Assembly (NCBI RefSeq): GCF_001640025.1
Contig: NC_031674.1
Coordinates: 2,170,001 to 2,234,000 of the forward strand
Direction: 5' to 3'
Source of the DNA: Sugiyamaella lignohabitans
Taxonomy: Eukaryota; Ascomycota; Dipodascomycetes; Dipodascales; Trichomonascaceae
DNA: 64,000 nucleotides
Part shown: positions 53,853-64,000 of the stretch, piece after piece
Layout: each line of letters begins with the position of its first letter
Position numbering within the stretch: position 1 is the stretch's first letter
The notes under the pieces: model-generated
Database searches by the model: none
Seen by the model: the letters and a program-made list of their open reading frames with translations, nothing else
Told to the model about the DNA's origin: nothing
Translations under genes and position numbers: made by a program

Positions 53853-55860
53853 GGGAATAGTGGGTGCAAGTGGTTCCACAGAAACACAGAACACAATTGT
53901 CATCATTCACTGGTACGAAGAGTTTTGAGCAATTATCATGTATGGACCTGTGGCTCGAATAACGGTGTGTCTCAAAGTCATTCACTAATTCCAACTGGCC
54001 CAAGCTAGTTCTGGTATTTCATAAAGAACATTGGCACTATCTTACGCTGGTTTCAGAATTAGAATAGTCGGAAGCTGCACCTTACGCTTGATGCCCTTAA
54101 GTTGAGCCAGTAGTATTCATCCCGAGTGGTACTGAGATAGCTAGTCAAGCAGAGTCTCAATCTTACAACTTCAACACCAGTGGTCACTACATCCACAGAT
54201 GTTGAACACGCACCTGGATCACCATTACAAATCAGCTCAACTTTTCGTATCCCCATTCATTGGAATCATTGTGGCGGATAGAATATGTCATCCAAGCCTA
54301 GCATCATTTATTTCTTGGCATTCTGTGGAATCTTGGGGACAGAGCACAACTTGCATCCTGCCTCCCACCCATTATTTACTTTTTGTTATTGACCGGAACA
54401 CTAGGACATTAGGACAGAGCACAACCTGCATCGTCACTCCTCGTTTATTAGTTGCCCAGAGCCATCTTCAGGACAGCGCACAGCTTGCATTGCGTCTCCT
54501 ACTTATTTAGCATCATTCCACGTGGACCCACTTTGGAACAGGGCACCACTTGCATCGTGACATCCATTATGTGGATCTTCGTTTTATTTATTATCATTAC
54601 ATGATGGAATCCATTGAGTCGGAGAGAACACTATTTCATATTCACAGTCTCAAATAAATGCTCATCAATTTTGATCACCCCCCCTTGACCATATTCTACT
54701 ACTTTGGTCGCTATAGTCGTTCTCTCTCTAACCGCAATGGTTTATAACTTGTATTAATATTAATTTCTTTGTTTTTTAGTACAAATGCAGCAGCGTCCAG
54801 TATATCTCTATAGCTATCTTCTATCTTGAGAGGGCAAGGTAATTAGAAAAACCTGGGGCTATTTAGTAACCACATTTACCCAGGTCCTTGACAAGTCAGA
54901 CCATTGAACCTAGTTCTAATAAGTGGTATTCTAGTATTCTAGTATTCTATACTATGAGTAATTTAGACGGGGGAAGCAGGCTCCAACGGTTGCCCCGCCC
55001 TGTGCTTCTATACTGCATGATGCACGTCGGTCAATTCAACGTCAGCGGGCGGGGTGGTGAGAAGACGACAAAAAGATAGTGAACAGCTAATATTTCAACA
55101 ATTCGTAAAATTCAAATTTGATAGGTAACTTCAAACTAGATCGAAAATAGCCAGTCCCAACTTGGACATATGTAGATAACGCAGTTAATCTTGTCGTTTA
55201 TCGCACAAACCTCGATTTGGTACGACTCTGGCGATTGGGGGTATCAAGAGTCCAGGCAGCTGTTTGGACCTTGCTAACAGCGAAATATCGTGAGTATCTT
55301 GTTGGGTATTGCTTGGCATGGGATATTGACATGTTGGCATACCCGATAAGTGCAGCAACGGTTATGCCGTGGATCAAGCAGGTATCAAGTAGCTTCGATC
55401 GAGTCAGTTCATCTCAAACAACTTAAACATTATTACTCGGTAATAATAAAACTATATCAAACGAGCAAACAAATAAGTTTATAGTTGCGGATATGTGTGC
55501 CTTATAAACTTTAATATATAGAGGTGATATCATATAATGTCTCTTAAACACTTGTATATTCCCCACTTAACAACAAGCTGGGGCAATATGTAGCATGCCT
55601 TGCAGGGACGGAATATAATTACCAAGCACAGCAAAAATCACTACATTAGTAGGTAAGTTCGGATCTCGGATTTCGGTACTTTTTAATCGGAGAACAAAAA
55701 AGTAGCATCTTATTACCACACCAATCAGTGCGCCCTGGTAAAGCTCTTGTCTAAACTTCACTACACATTTTCGATATTAAAACTGATTAGTATTACATTG
55801 TTTCAGTAAATAAAGCAATTGTCGCTCACTGTCAAATAATTTCCTGTCAAGAATACAAAA
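53853..55860. other. Region downstream of gene Y up to the MDR gene
   Basis: About 2 kb with the second motif cluster and short TATTCTAG repeats near 54930. No gene recognised. The last 100-200 bp is expected to be the promoter of the oxidoreductase gene. Confidence 0.5.
54330..54600 (+). repeat. Cluster of GGACAGAGCACAACTTGCATC-like motifs
   Basis: Four diverged copies start near 54337, 54412, 54471 and 54535, spaced 59-75 bp. Each contains CA(C/A)CTTGCAT(C/T)GTG-like sequence followed by a T/A-rich TTATTTA stretch. It is the inverse of the cluster at 51050-51240. Confidence 0.65.
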
Positions 55861-56976
55861 ATGTCATCAATCCCTACTACACAAAGTGCATATGTTATTA
55901 ATGGAGCTAAGGGCGAGGTCAAGTCAGTGGCCGTTCCTAAGCTTGCTTCAGGTCAAGTTCTCATCAAGAACGAGGCAGTAGCTATCAATCCAACTGATTG
56001 GAAACATGTGGACTTTCAATTGGGTGTTGATGGAGCCATTGTCGGTTGCGACGTTGCTGGCACTGTCGTAGCTGTTGGTGAGGATGTTAAAGGAGTCAAA
56101 GTTGGCGACCAATTGTTTGGTCTTGTTTCGGGAGCTTCTGCCATTACTCCTGAAAACGGCGGTTTTGCCGAGTACTCTGCTATTTACGCTGATAGATCTT
56201 TAAAGGTTGGTAACAAATTGGAACATGCCAAGGGTGATTCACTTCCTGCTGGTCCTGTTACCACCTGGGAGGGAGCTGCTTCGTTGCCAGTTGGTTTGAT
56301 TACCAGTTTGATTGGTTTTGTACACTGGGCTAAGCTACCTATCCACCACGAGTCCAAGTTCAACGACCAGTACTTCCTTGTTTGGGGAGGAGCCTCTTCA
56401 TTGGGTCAATTGGTTATCCAATTTGCGAAGAAGGTTGGTTTCAAGGTGATTGCTACTGCTTCTTCTCACAACTTCGACCTTCTCAAGGAGCTCGGTGCTG
56501 AAGCAGTGTTTGATTACCATGACAAGGATGTGTTGGAGCAGATCTCCAAGCACGCTGGTGACGACATCACCTATGCTTACGACACTATCACTACACCTCC
56601 TACCACCTTAAATGTATACTCAGTTCTGTCCAAGACCCGTGAGAGTGTTTTGCTCACCTCGCTGAACTTCGATGAGAAGACTATCAAGGAGGTCAACCCC
56701 AAGGTCAAGGCCATTGACTTCCCCCTGGCATACCTTGCAATTGACAAGAAGAAGAAGTTCGGCGCTACTGGATTCGAGATCTCCAGCCCCGCCGGTTTGT
56801 TTGAGGATACAGTTAAAGGAGTCAGCGAGGTCAACGAGGGCTATGCCAAAGATCCTGCCTACCTCCGTCACATCCCTGTCAAGATTGTCCGCGGCGGCCT
56901 CTCTGCTCTCGACGAGGCTCTCGACATTGTTCGCCAGGGCAAGAACTCCGGTGTCAAGATTGTAGTCCCTCTCTAA
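55861..56976 (+). CDS. MDR-family NADPH-dependent oxidoreductase (enoyl reductase / quinone reductase-like)
   Basis: A 371-residue zinc-independent medium-chain dehydrogenase/reductase. The N-terminal GroES-like domain includes GQVLIKNEAVAINPTDWKHVD and VGCDVAGTVVAVGEDVKG. The Rossmann cofactor domain has LVWGGASSLGQLVIQFAKKVG at about 173-193, with GGASSLG typical of the NADPH type. No structural zinc cysteines are present. It resembles the yeast YNL134C/YCR102C/YLR460C group, whose members reduce aldehydes or enones and are often stress induced. The C-terminus (LDIVRQGKNSGVKIVVPL) is complete. Substrate unknown. Confidence 0.9.
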   Translation: MSSIPTTQSAYVINGAKGEVKSVAVPKLASGQVLIKNEAVAINPTDWKHVDFQLGVDGAIVGCDVAGTVVAVGEDVKGVKVGDQLFGLVSGASAITPENGGFAEYSAIYADRSLKVGNKLEHAKGDSLPAGPVTTWEGAASLPVGLITSLIGFVHWAKLPIHHESKFNDQYFLVWGGASSLGQLVIQFAKKVGFKVIATASSHNFDLLKELGAEAVFDYHDKDVLEQISKHAGDDITYAYDTITTPPTTLNVYSVLSKTRESVLLTSLNFDEKTIKEVNPKVKAIDFPLAYLAIDKKKKFGATGFEISSPAGLFEDTVKGVSEVNEGYAKDPAYLRHIPVKIVRGGLSALDEALDIVRQGKNSGVKIVVPL

Positions 56977-57260
56977 CCGCTCTACATTAACTTATATCTT
57001 TAAAATACACGATTTATGCCCGTCAAGCCCACCCACATCACTAGACCCCCCTCACAAGAAACCCCCCACAGAACACATGCGTCCAGACCCCCTCCCCCCC
57101 AAACTAGCTAAATATAAACCGTTAACGCTCGACAGGGCACTTTCCCAGACCACGCCATACTATCTTTAGGACCGACACACGCTGCTAAAATTAACAGCCA
57201 AACCTCAATCAGGCTAAACCAGGGGCACCTGCCCCGTGCTCTACGAGCGGGTTGCGGGCC

Positions 57261-57398
57261 TGCCTCCGGCGGCTGGGGCTTAGCCCCAGACCCCACTGCT
57301 CCTCTCGCTGCGCTCGAGTCGGTTCCGTCGACGGTCCCAGCAGTCTCCTGCGAAGCAGGAGCCACGGGGTCTGGGGCGGAGCCCCAGCCGCTGGAAGC
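57261..57398. repeat. GC-rich palindromic element, locus 28
   Basis: A left arm with CTCGAG tail, spacer TCCGTCGACGGTCCCAGCAG, and right arm with CTCCTGCGAAGCAGGAG. The outer right end is altered to GCCGCTGGAAGC. Confidence 0.95.
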
Positions 57399-58421
57399 CG
57401 CACCCTACACCCGCGAGACAGGAACTGGCCCTGATCTCAGTGTGAATTGCCTGATTCCAGCTGCCACAGAAAGCCAAGATAATTTTAGTTGTGCGGTGAG
57501 GGGCCGTTGGGGTGACGTATAACCTAGCCCAAGACGTGGTGTGTCGATGACGCTAGGACGAAACGAGGGTGCGGCAGGCAGATTGGAAATTGGCTAATTT
57601 TAGAGTTTGGCAAAAATGCGGAAATATGTAAACAAACAGCGGGCAACGTGAAAAATTTAACGGCTGGGCCGACCGATTTTATACGTGGTGAACGGGATAT
57701 TATCACGGGAGCAAGTTAGTAGTGGGAGCAACCAAGCTCGTCGTCGACACGCATCGATTTCAGGTATCGAGAATGAGAAGAAAAGCCCGAGTTTGTGAGT
57801 GAAGTTTCTCCTGTAAAAGGGGTGCAAAGAACCAGTGAGCCGGTTTACAGATTGTGACGTGCGAGTGACAATGACGAGTCCTCTGAGCCGCGAACAGGAG
57901 CCTGCCTGCCCAGGTGGGCCAGCAGGAGCCAAAAGAGTAAGATCGGAAGTGTCAGCTGCTGTCCGATAAAGCGAGTCTGCCAGGGAACCTGAAACGCAGC
58001 TGCAAGTGCACCTGGAGTCCAAACCTCGTATTTCGCGCTGGCTGCGATGCTGATCCAGCGCGATCTGTTGTTTGGGAGATCCTGTCAGAAATCAGGGCAG
58101 GGGCGAACCCTTGATCGCAGGATCGGCTCTCCGGGGGCACGAAGCAGTTGAGCGTCTGTTCAGGAGGTGGTCATTTATCCACACTTTTTGTCCTTTTTTT
58201 TACGTAAATGCACACAAATCTTATAACTACCTTCCAACCGGAACAACCTAGTCCCTCGAGTTACAAACTCCGTTCCCGGAAGCCTACTGGCAATAGAGTT
58301 GCAGTGGTTGGCGAAGCGTGAATGCCCCCTCAAGCGGGACGTGCGGGCCATCCGTCCCTCCATCTCAGCACTTCCGGCATGTAGCAGCAGCGTAAACTCC
58401 CCCCCGGCATCAGCCCACCAG

Positions 58422-58559
58422 TGCCTCCGGCGGCTGGGGCTCCGCCCCAGACCCCGTAGCTCCTGCTTCGCAGGAGAATGGTGGCACCGTCGACGGCCCG
58501 ACTCGAGCGAAGCGAGAGGAGCAGCGGGGTCTGGGGCGGAGCCCCAGCCGCCGGAGGCA
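58422..58559. repeat. GC-rich palindromic element, locus 29
   Basis: Complete: GCTTCGC left tail, spacer with CCGTCGACGG, CTCGAG right tail. Intact outer ends. Confidence 0.95.
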
Positions 58560-59483
58560 CGACCCCTCTGACCCGATGTTGCTATTTTTACACATGGACC
58601 CTTTTTCCTGACATATATGCAAGGCGGCCATTTTTATATATAGGATTAAAATGACTCGTAGGCCCTTCCCAACCCCGGTCAGGGTCGGTCCCACTTGCCA
58701 GCATGCACACTACCCCTGTACCCCTCTGTTTAGGCAGAGGGTTTGAAACCTTAGTGGGGAGCGCCCCCCCCAAAATAGCACCCCACCTGTGGATGGTCCG
58801 CACTTTTGTGCATAAACGGCTTTTCAACATGAAAGATTACTGCCCAATTGGGACGAGGCCAATCTCGCTAGCGGCAGGCCTGCTGCATCTAAATATACCC
58901 ACTAGCCAGAAAAAAAAAACAAACCCCTCCGAGTCGTCCTCGTCCGCTGAGTTACATATAAACAGACGCTGCATATGTTGGCCTGTATAAATAAACACAG
59001 CTGGCACTTGGTGACTGCATCTGGTGTTTTTTCTTCTTTCTTGTTCTACTTTTTGTCGGGTTGTCGGACTTCATACAGTTTGTTAGAATTAGTGAGACCG
59101 GTGTTTTATTTACACTAAACCTTCATTAAACACAGACCAGTCGTTCTGTTTTGATTGAAAATTCTAATTCGTTCGTTCGAAATTTGACCAATTTTTTTTC
59201 TTGGTCGATATTTCTTGCTATTTGTAATCGTTGGTTTGATATATTATTCAACGGTTATTTTTGTTGGTTTGACTTATTAAACTGATCTTTGGTTGGTTTT
59301 TGGAATTCATCCTAACTTTTTCGTTTCATTCGTGATTAGATCAATCCGATTGATCCATCCAAAGTCGTCGTTTGAACGAGAAATTTTTTTTCTCCTTAAT
59401 TTATTTGGATTTGGTCAGTAGCTTTTCACAGCTCTTTGCTTTTATCCGGTTCTTTTATTTCAAACTCACACACATTTATCAAA

Positions 59484-60920
59484 ATGAAGTTTAGCACTGT
59501 TATTGCTGCAGTGGCTTCGGTGGGATTTGCTGCTGCTGCTTCGGCCCCCAGCTGTGGTGCTGGTAGCAAATGTCCTAAGGAGTCTCCTTGTTGTGATGCC
59601 TATGGCCAATGTGGTTCAGGAGTCAGTTGTTTGGGTGGATGTGACGCTCGTTACTCGTTTGCTGCTGATTCGTGTGCTCCTCAACCCGTTTGTTCCAACG
59701 GTGCTGGTACTCATACATTCACCGATGTCAGCGACATCGTATACTACACTCAATACAACGGAGACATTTCCAAGAACCTGTGGTCGTACACCGGTGAGGT
59801 TCTTGAGCAAAACAGCTCGGCCGTGCTTACTATGCGCAAGAACACTGTTGGTACTGTTCTGTTCTCCAACTTTTTCATCTGGTATGGAAAGGTTACTGCT
59901 GTTATTAAGACTTCTCACTTGGACGGTGTTGTTTCCGACTTTATTCTCATGTCGAACGTCAAGGACGAGATCGATTACGAGTTTGTTGGTAACGACGTCA
60001 CTGCTGCTCAAACCAACTACTACTTCGAGGGTCTTTTGAACTACGACAACGAATTTACTGCTACTGTTGATAACAGCACCTACGCTAGCTACCACGAGTA
60101 TACTATTGACTGGCAGGAGGATTCCATCACCTGGTACGTTGATGGCAACGCTGTGCGTACTCTTAACAAGGCCGATACCGTCAACTCTACCACCGGTGTT
60201 GCTGAATTCCCTCAAACCCCTGCTCGTATCCAACTGTCTGTGTGGCCCGGTGGTGACTCTTCTGAGCCTCAAGGAACCGTTCAATGGGCTGGTGGTCCAA
60301 TTGATTGGAACGCTCCTGATCTTTCTGACCCTGGTTACTACTTTGTCGAGGTCGAGTCTGTCACTGTCGACTGTTACGACCCTCCTTCCAGTGCCAACAC
60401 CACTGGTTCCAAGTCTTATGTTTACACCAATCAAGAGGGTCTTGAGGCCGATGTTTCCATCACTGATGACGACACTACCATCAGTTTGAGCTCTGGATCT
60501 TCTTCTGGTTCAACCAGCTCTGGCTTGCCTCTTCAAATCCTGTCTCAAGCTCCTCAGTCCCAAAGCAGCTTGCAGTCCTTGGAGGAGCTTTCTCAAGTGT
60601 CCACGGCCCAAACCAAGACCAAGTCTAAGTCCCAGTCTAAGACCCAAGCGATTCCCGTTGTCAGTGCAATTGCCACTTCCACCACTGCTGCTTCGTCCTC
60701 TGCTGCTGCCTCGACCTCCGACGACTCGTCTGCCTCTGCCACCGATTCCGCCGACGCTTCTGACTCCACCGGATCTGCCGATGCCACCGACTCTGCTGCC
60801 GCCGACAACTCGGCCTCGGCCACCGACTCGGCTGCTAGCACTGCTGCCACTGGCGCTGCTGGCCACCTGGCCGCTCCCCTCTCGGGCCTCGCTGCCGCCC
60901 TCCTTGGTCTCGTTCTCTAA
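59484..60920 (+). CDS. UTR2: Chitin-glucan transglycosylase Utr2/Crh family, GPI-anchored
   Basis: A 478-residue cell-wall enzyme that links chitin to beta-glucan. It has a signal peptide (MKFSTVIAAVASVGFAAAA). A CBM18-like chitin-binding module at about 24-70 is cysteine rich (SKCPKESPCCDAYGQCGSG). The GH16 domain has catalytic DEIDYE at 161-166, the Crh signature. A long Ser/Thr/Ala linker ends in a hydrophobic tail (HLAAPLSGLAAALLGLVL) typical of a GPI signal. A CBM18 plus GH16 arrangement points to Utr2/Crh2 rather than Crh1. The start at ATG 59484 puts the signal peptide first, following AAAATG. Confidence 0.94.
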   Translation: MKFSTVIAAVASVGFAAAASAPSCGAGSKCPKESPCCDAYGQCGSGVSCLGGCDARYSFAADSCAPQPVCSNGAGTHTFTDVSDIVYYTQYNGDISKNLWSYTGEVLEQNSSAVLTMRKNTVGTVLFSNFFIWYGKVTAVIKTSHLDGVVSDFILMSNVKDEIDYEFVGNDVTAAQTNYYFEGLLNYDNEFTATVDNSTYASYHEYTIDWQEDSITWYVDGNAVRTLNKADTVNSTTGVAEFPQTPARIQLSVWPGGDSSEPQGTVQWAGGPIDWNAPDLSDPGYYFVEVESVTVDCYDPPSSANTTGSKSYVYTNQEGLEADVSITDDDTTISLSSGSSSGSTSSGLPLQILSQAPQSQSSLQSLEELSQVSTAQTKTKSKSQSKTQAIPVVSAIATSTTAASSSAAASTSDDSSASATDSADASDSTGSADATDSAAADNSASATDSAASTAATGAAGHLAAPLSGLAAALLGLVL

Positions 60921-61012
60921 ACGAGCTTCGCATTATAAAATTGTTGTTCATATTCTGTGTTTCTACTTTCTCTTATAACTAATACACTATTAATCTGTAC
61001 TGGACGGGGTCC

Positions 61013-61150
61013 TGCCTCCGGCGGCTGGGGCTCCGCCCCAGACCCCGCTGCTCCTCTCGCTGCGCTCGAGTCGGTTGCGTCGACGGTCCCAGCCATCTCC
61101 TGCGGAGCAGGAGCTACGGGGTCTGGGGCAGCGCCCCAGCCGCCGGAGTC
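61013..61150. repeat. GC-rich palindromic element, locus 30
   Basis: A left arm with CTCGAG tail, spacer TGCGTCGACGGTCCCAGCC, right arm with CTCCTGCGGAGCAGGAG. The outer right end is eroded (GCCGCCGGAGTC). It starts 93 bp after the UTR2 stop. Confidence 0.95.
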
Positions 61151-61506
61151 TCTCTCACCCCCTGAATGACCCCTGAAAAACGATCGGCGGTCACCGTGCA
61201 GGTGGAGAAGGGGGCCAACGGCGGCGGTTGGAGGGGCTGGATGAAATCTGTCGAAACAGGCAGGAGGGGTACCGAGTACGGTACGAATTGGAGTCGGCTT
61301 TAGAGGAGGTGTCTTGCCGCTGTATGTATATTGTCGTCAGCTTTGTGTGGCCTTTATAGTAAAATTTATTAGCGGAGAGATTTTATTGCGGGACCCGCCT
61401 GTCAGCTTGAGGTGAGATAACCGATTATTGCCGGTCATGGTTTCTGGGTAATAGCCACTACAAACACAGTTAAACTGAAATCAGCTGAGAGATGGATTGT
61501 GGTTGG

Positions 61507-61538
61507 CGGCGGTGGTGGTGGTGGTGGTGGTGGTGGTT
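61507..61538. repeat. GGT microsatellite
   Basis: About ten consecutive GGT-type triplets in non-coding DNA. Confidence 0.9.
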
Positions 61539-61778
61539 CGGCGCTCTGACCGAGACAGGAGCCAAGCCAGGGTTCGGTCGACAAGCATGCCCACCCCTAT
61601 CTCGCACGGCGGGGCTCTGCCCCTCGCATGGCAGATCGGACAATCGCCAGATCTCAGATCAATTTGTTCTAAACTATGCTAAACGCGAGATCTGGCAGAT
61701 CGCTTCCGGCCCTGGATTGGGTCTGCATAGCCAGATGCAAGCGGTCATAAACCACAACAACCGGCTGACGGGCTGGTG

Positions 61779-61917
61779 TGCCCCCGGCGGCTGGGGCTCT
61801 GCCCCAGATCCCGTAGCTCCTGCTTCGCAGGAGATGGTTGGGACCGTCGACGGAACCGACTCGAGCGAAGCGAGAGGAGCAGCGGGGTCTGGGGCGGAGC
61901 CCCAGCCGCCGGAGGCA
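61779..61917. repeat. GC-rich palindromic element, locus 31
   Basis: Left arm TGTGCCCCCGGCGGCTGGGG (outer end altered) with GCTTCGC tail, spacer GGGACCGTCGACGG, intact right arm with CTCGAG tail. Confidence 0.95.
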
Positions 61918-62299
61918 GACAGGTTGGCATGCCAATCGATCGGAATCGGCTCGTTCGGTTGGATCTTTGGAGTTCACCGGCCAGAATGTGAGCAGCAGCA
62001 ACGTCATGTGTGTTTCAGGGGGTGTGGATGTGAGGTAGGGGGCCAGACTCCCAGAAGGGGTGGCAATAAAGAGGTTATGTTTTTTTTTGACAGGAATTCA
62101 ACCTATCAGAGTGGGTTAGTCGGTGAAAGGTGAAGGCGATATTTTGGAACAGAATAATATCGAGATAATAATATTCGTGCTACTAGCACCAGGTCAGCTA
62201 GTGCATTTTGCGCGTGACACGATAGGCACCAAGGCACCGATTGACCGGCGGCCTGGTCAGACCCACAGAGTTGGTTTGTTATGACAACAGGGGGTATGA

Positions 62300-62590
62300 C
62301 TGGCTGGCTGGCTGGCTGGGTATAGCATAGTTTTGGCAGGCAGGCAGTCTGCCTTGGCAGGAGCAATAGCCTGTAATTGTATTATTAGGGAATAGTAGCA
62401 GCAGTGGTAGCAGCAGTGTTAGTGACAGTGGTATTGGCCGTGGTAGTAGAATTATTAGTTGCAGCAGTAATAGAAGTAGCAGCAATAGCAGCAGTGGCAG
62501 TAGTGGTAGTGCTCTTGGTGGTAGTGATAGTGATGTTGGTGCTGATAATACTGTCAGTGGTGGTAGTAAATGGTAGTATTAGTGGCAGTG
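62300..62590. repeat. Simple-sequence region, GGCT and GTAGCA types
   Basis: (GGCT)n at 62300-62320 and an imperfect GTAGCA/GTGGTA run at about 62396-62590. The latter gives a valine/alanine-rich frame that is not a credible gene. Confidence 0.8.
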
Positions 62591-64000
62591 GTGCTGCTGT
62601 AGTGGCGCCATGAGCTATGGCTGTCTGTGATCAATAATAGCGAGAATGCAGCCTAGACAGTTTGTGGTCTTATTCTCTAGTAGTACAGGGACAGACACCC
62701 CTGCTGGTGGTTGGTTTTGTGTGGTCGCCTGGAGCTAGCAGCGACGTGTGACCGTTAGGGGTCTGACTTCTCCAGGTGCCAGTAGTGCTATTGCCATGCA
62801 TGGTGCAGCCAACCATGGTTTGACTTCTTTGTAAGTTTATAGTTACAGTTACAGTTATAGTTTATTTATTTATTTATTTATTTTAGTACTAGTTCTGGAG
62901 TGCTGATAGGGGGTTTCCGTACTCAGTAGGGGGGCGGCATGCTCTGGCACGGAGATAACGCCGATTTAGTTTTGCTACTGAATTTTGTGTTGCAGAGCTT
63001 TTGTGGTCGTAAACCTTGAAACTGTTAGGAAAATCAAACAATACGCGACAGCTACTAAATCTGGGGTATTTTTTCAACTGCAAAATACAAGTATACAGGT
63101 AGTGGAAACCAATTTCTGGCTCGTAGAAATGTCGTTAATAAATCAGTTGATATGCAGCCCTTTTGCATGTGCAGAACGTACCTGTACAGACTAGGCCACG
63201 ATATGCAGAATAATAAATGCAAGATGCGAGTCTTAGCTAGATCAGACGTTATATCCCTTTCCGTTTCCCCTGTATGCTTGCACATTACCCCCTCCCTCTC
63301 TGCCCCCTCCCCTTTCTGCCCCACTGTCTGCAGGAGAATAGCACCGGTATTACTATGAATGATTTGCATTGGATTGTATGTATACATGAGTGTGTTGTGT
63401 TAGGTCTGTTACCACTCTGATTTCTACTGTATCCATACGGAGTCCCCAAGTCAGGCTTGACTTTTTCCAGTTGATTCAGTTGTCCTTCTTATTCACACTT
63501 TTCTGTGATATAGAAACTGACTTCTGTCTTAAGATTCAGTTTGGGCTAGCAGTTGTTATTATAATAACTCTTTCTAGTTAATACAGTTCGGTACACGACA
63601 AGTGCTCAGGGAAAGCGACCCAATCGAGACCTTTACGAACAAGATCTTTTGGTTTGAAATTTCATTCACATTCACAAGGGTAAGTTTTAACAATTCTTCC
63701 AATAGGAAGATAAATGGCAGCAAGTGGTTGAACTGGTGGATTTGGATTTGGATTCGGAGCGTGATACGGGTCACAAGTGGTATTGCAAGACATTTACCAA
63801 ATGATTAAGGTTGAAGGTGAAGGTTGATTGACGCGAAGATACTCATGACCCAGACCGTTACCAGAAGTCTGCTCCTTCAGATCGCTCGACTGAGCTCAGT
63901 TAAGCTCAACAGCCAGCACATTTCGGCAAGTATCTCCAACAATGGGTAACTCGTCAACTGGCTAGTCTGTACGCCAACCAGCCAGTCTACAACAAACTGG

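Larger units (their letters stand above)
56977..59483. other. Intergenic region MDR gene / UTR2
   Basis: About 2.5 kb with two complete palindromic elements. The last 450 bp is T-rich and probably the UTR2 promoter and leader. No gene recognised. Confidence 0.6.
60921..64000. other. Right-end region without recognised gene
   Basis: About 3.1 kb with two palindromic elements and simple repeats: (GGT)n at about 61507-61538, (GGCT)n at 62300-62320, GTAGCA-type repeats at 62396-62590 and (TTTA)n at about 62860-62884. The last 400 bp might approach a gene beyond the window, but no frame there is convincing. Confidence 0.5.

Noticed and set aside
59616..60434. 272-codon frame on the minus strand opposite UTR2
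   Set aside because: Antisense shadow of the biased GH16 gene, with no recognisable domain.
417..61917. The palindromic elements as a CRISPR array
   Set aside because: They are dispersed over 60 kb, in both orientations, without regular spacing or unique spacers, and the genome is eukaryotic.
62404..62613. Valine/alanine-rich 69-codon frame
   Set aside because: It is translation of a GTAGCA-type simple repeat.
63574..63808. Overlapping frames near the right end
   Set aside because: Short, overlapping on both strands, and without recognisable similarity; a gene may begin beyond the window but this cannot be supported.

Overview
The window is nuclear DNA of a budding yeast (Saccharomycotina). 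Genes are compact and mostly intron-poor, and the few introns are short, with GTAAGT/GTGAGT-type donors and a CTAAC branch point about 8-12 nt before the acceptor. Almost every recognisable protein has a yeast orthologue (Sec18, Aim7, Get2, Med13, Rch1, Cox4, Rps26, Rsc1/2, Bos1, Lys9, Prp38, Utr2). A complex I subunit (NDUFS6/NUMM) rules out the Saccharomyces lineage, which lost complex I. Together with the intron style and the dense GC-rich palindromes, this suggests the Yarrowia/Trichomonascaceae side of the tree, possibly Sugiyamaella. That species guess is inference only.

Layout. 1-6 kb: 3' end of a haloacid-dehalogenase-like hydrolase, SEC18 (-), a 2-kb gap, then AIM7 (+). 6-9.3 kb: a large Zn2Cys6 transcription factor (-). 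9.3-14 kb: an element-rich stretch, then NDUFS6 (+), GET2 (+, one intron) and a small orphan (-). 14-20 kb: gene desert with a 240-bp tandem repeat. 20-24.6 kb: MED13 (-, two exons). 25.5-30.3 kb: RCH1, COX4 and RPS26 (all +). 31.8-34.1 kb: copy A of an unknown gene pair (X complete, Y truncated). 34.3-38.4 kb: RSC1/2-like and a GH17 wall glucanase (both -). 38.4-44.4 kb: second desert, rich in palindromic arms. 44.4-48.4 kb: BOS1 (-), LYS9 (+), PRP38 (-). 48.9-54.6 kb: copy B of X (+), a decayed gag-like relic, and a frameshifted Y, flanked by inverted motif clusters. 55.9-61 kb: MDR-family oxidoreductase and the chitin-glucan transglycosylase UTR2/CRH (both +). 61-64 kb: no gene recognised.

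The most striking feature is a family of GC-rich palindromic elements at 31 loci, complete or as single arms. The complete form is about 136-172 bp. It has inverted arms beginning TGCCTCCGGCGGCTGGGGC, each ending in its own small hairpin, around a spacer containing GTCGAC. None lies in a coding sequence. Many sit within 10-100 bp after a stop codon, and three lie inside introns (SEC18 5' UTR, GET2, LYS9). Because the element is open in most frames it creates many false ORFs.

The second striking feature is the X/Y gene pair, present twice in rearranged order. X is an intact membrane-anchored protein with internal 10-residue repeats whose number differs between copies. I cannot match it to a known family.

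The genes are ordinary housekeeping genes and form no operon-like pathway. Shared themes are ER-Golgi membrane traffic and insertion (SEC18, BOS1, GET2), chromatin and transcription (MED13, RSC, the zinc-cluster factor), respiration (NDUFS6, COX4) and cell wall (GH17, UTR2).
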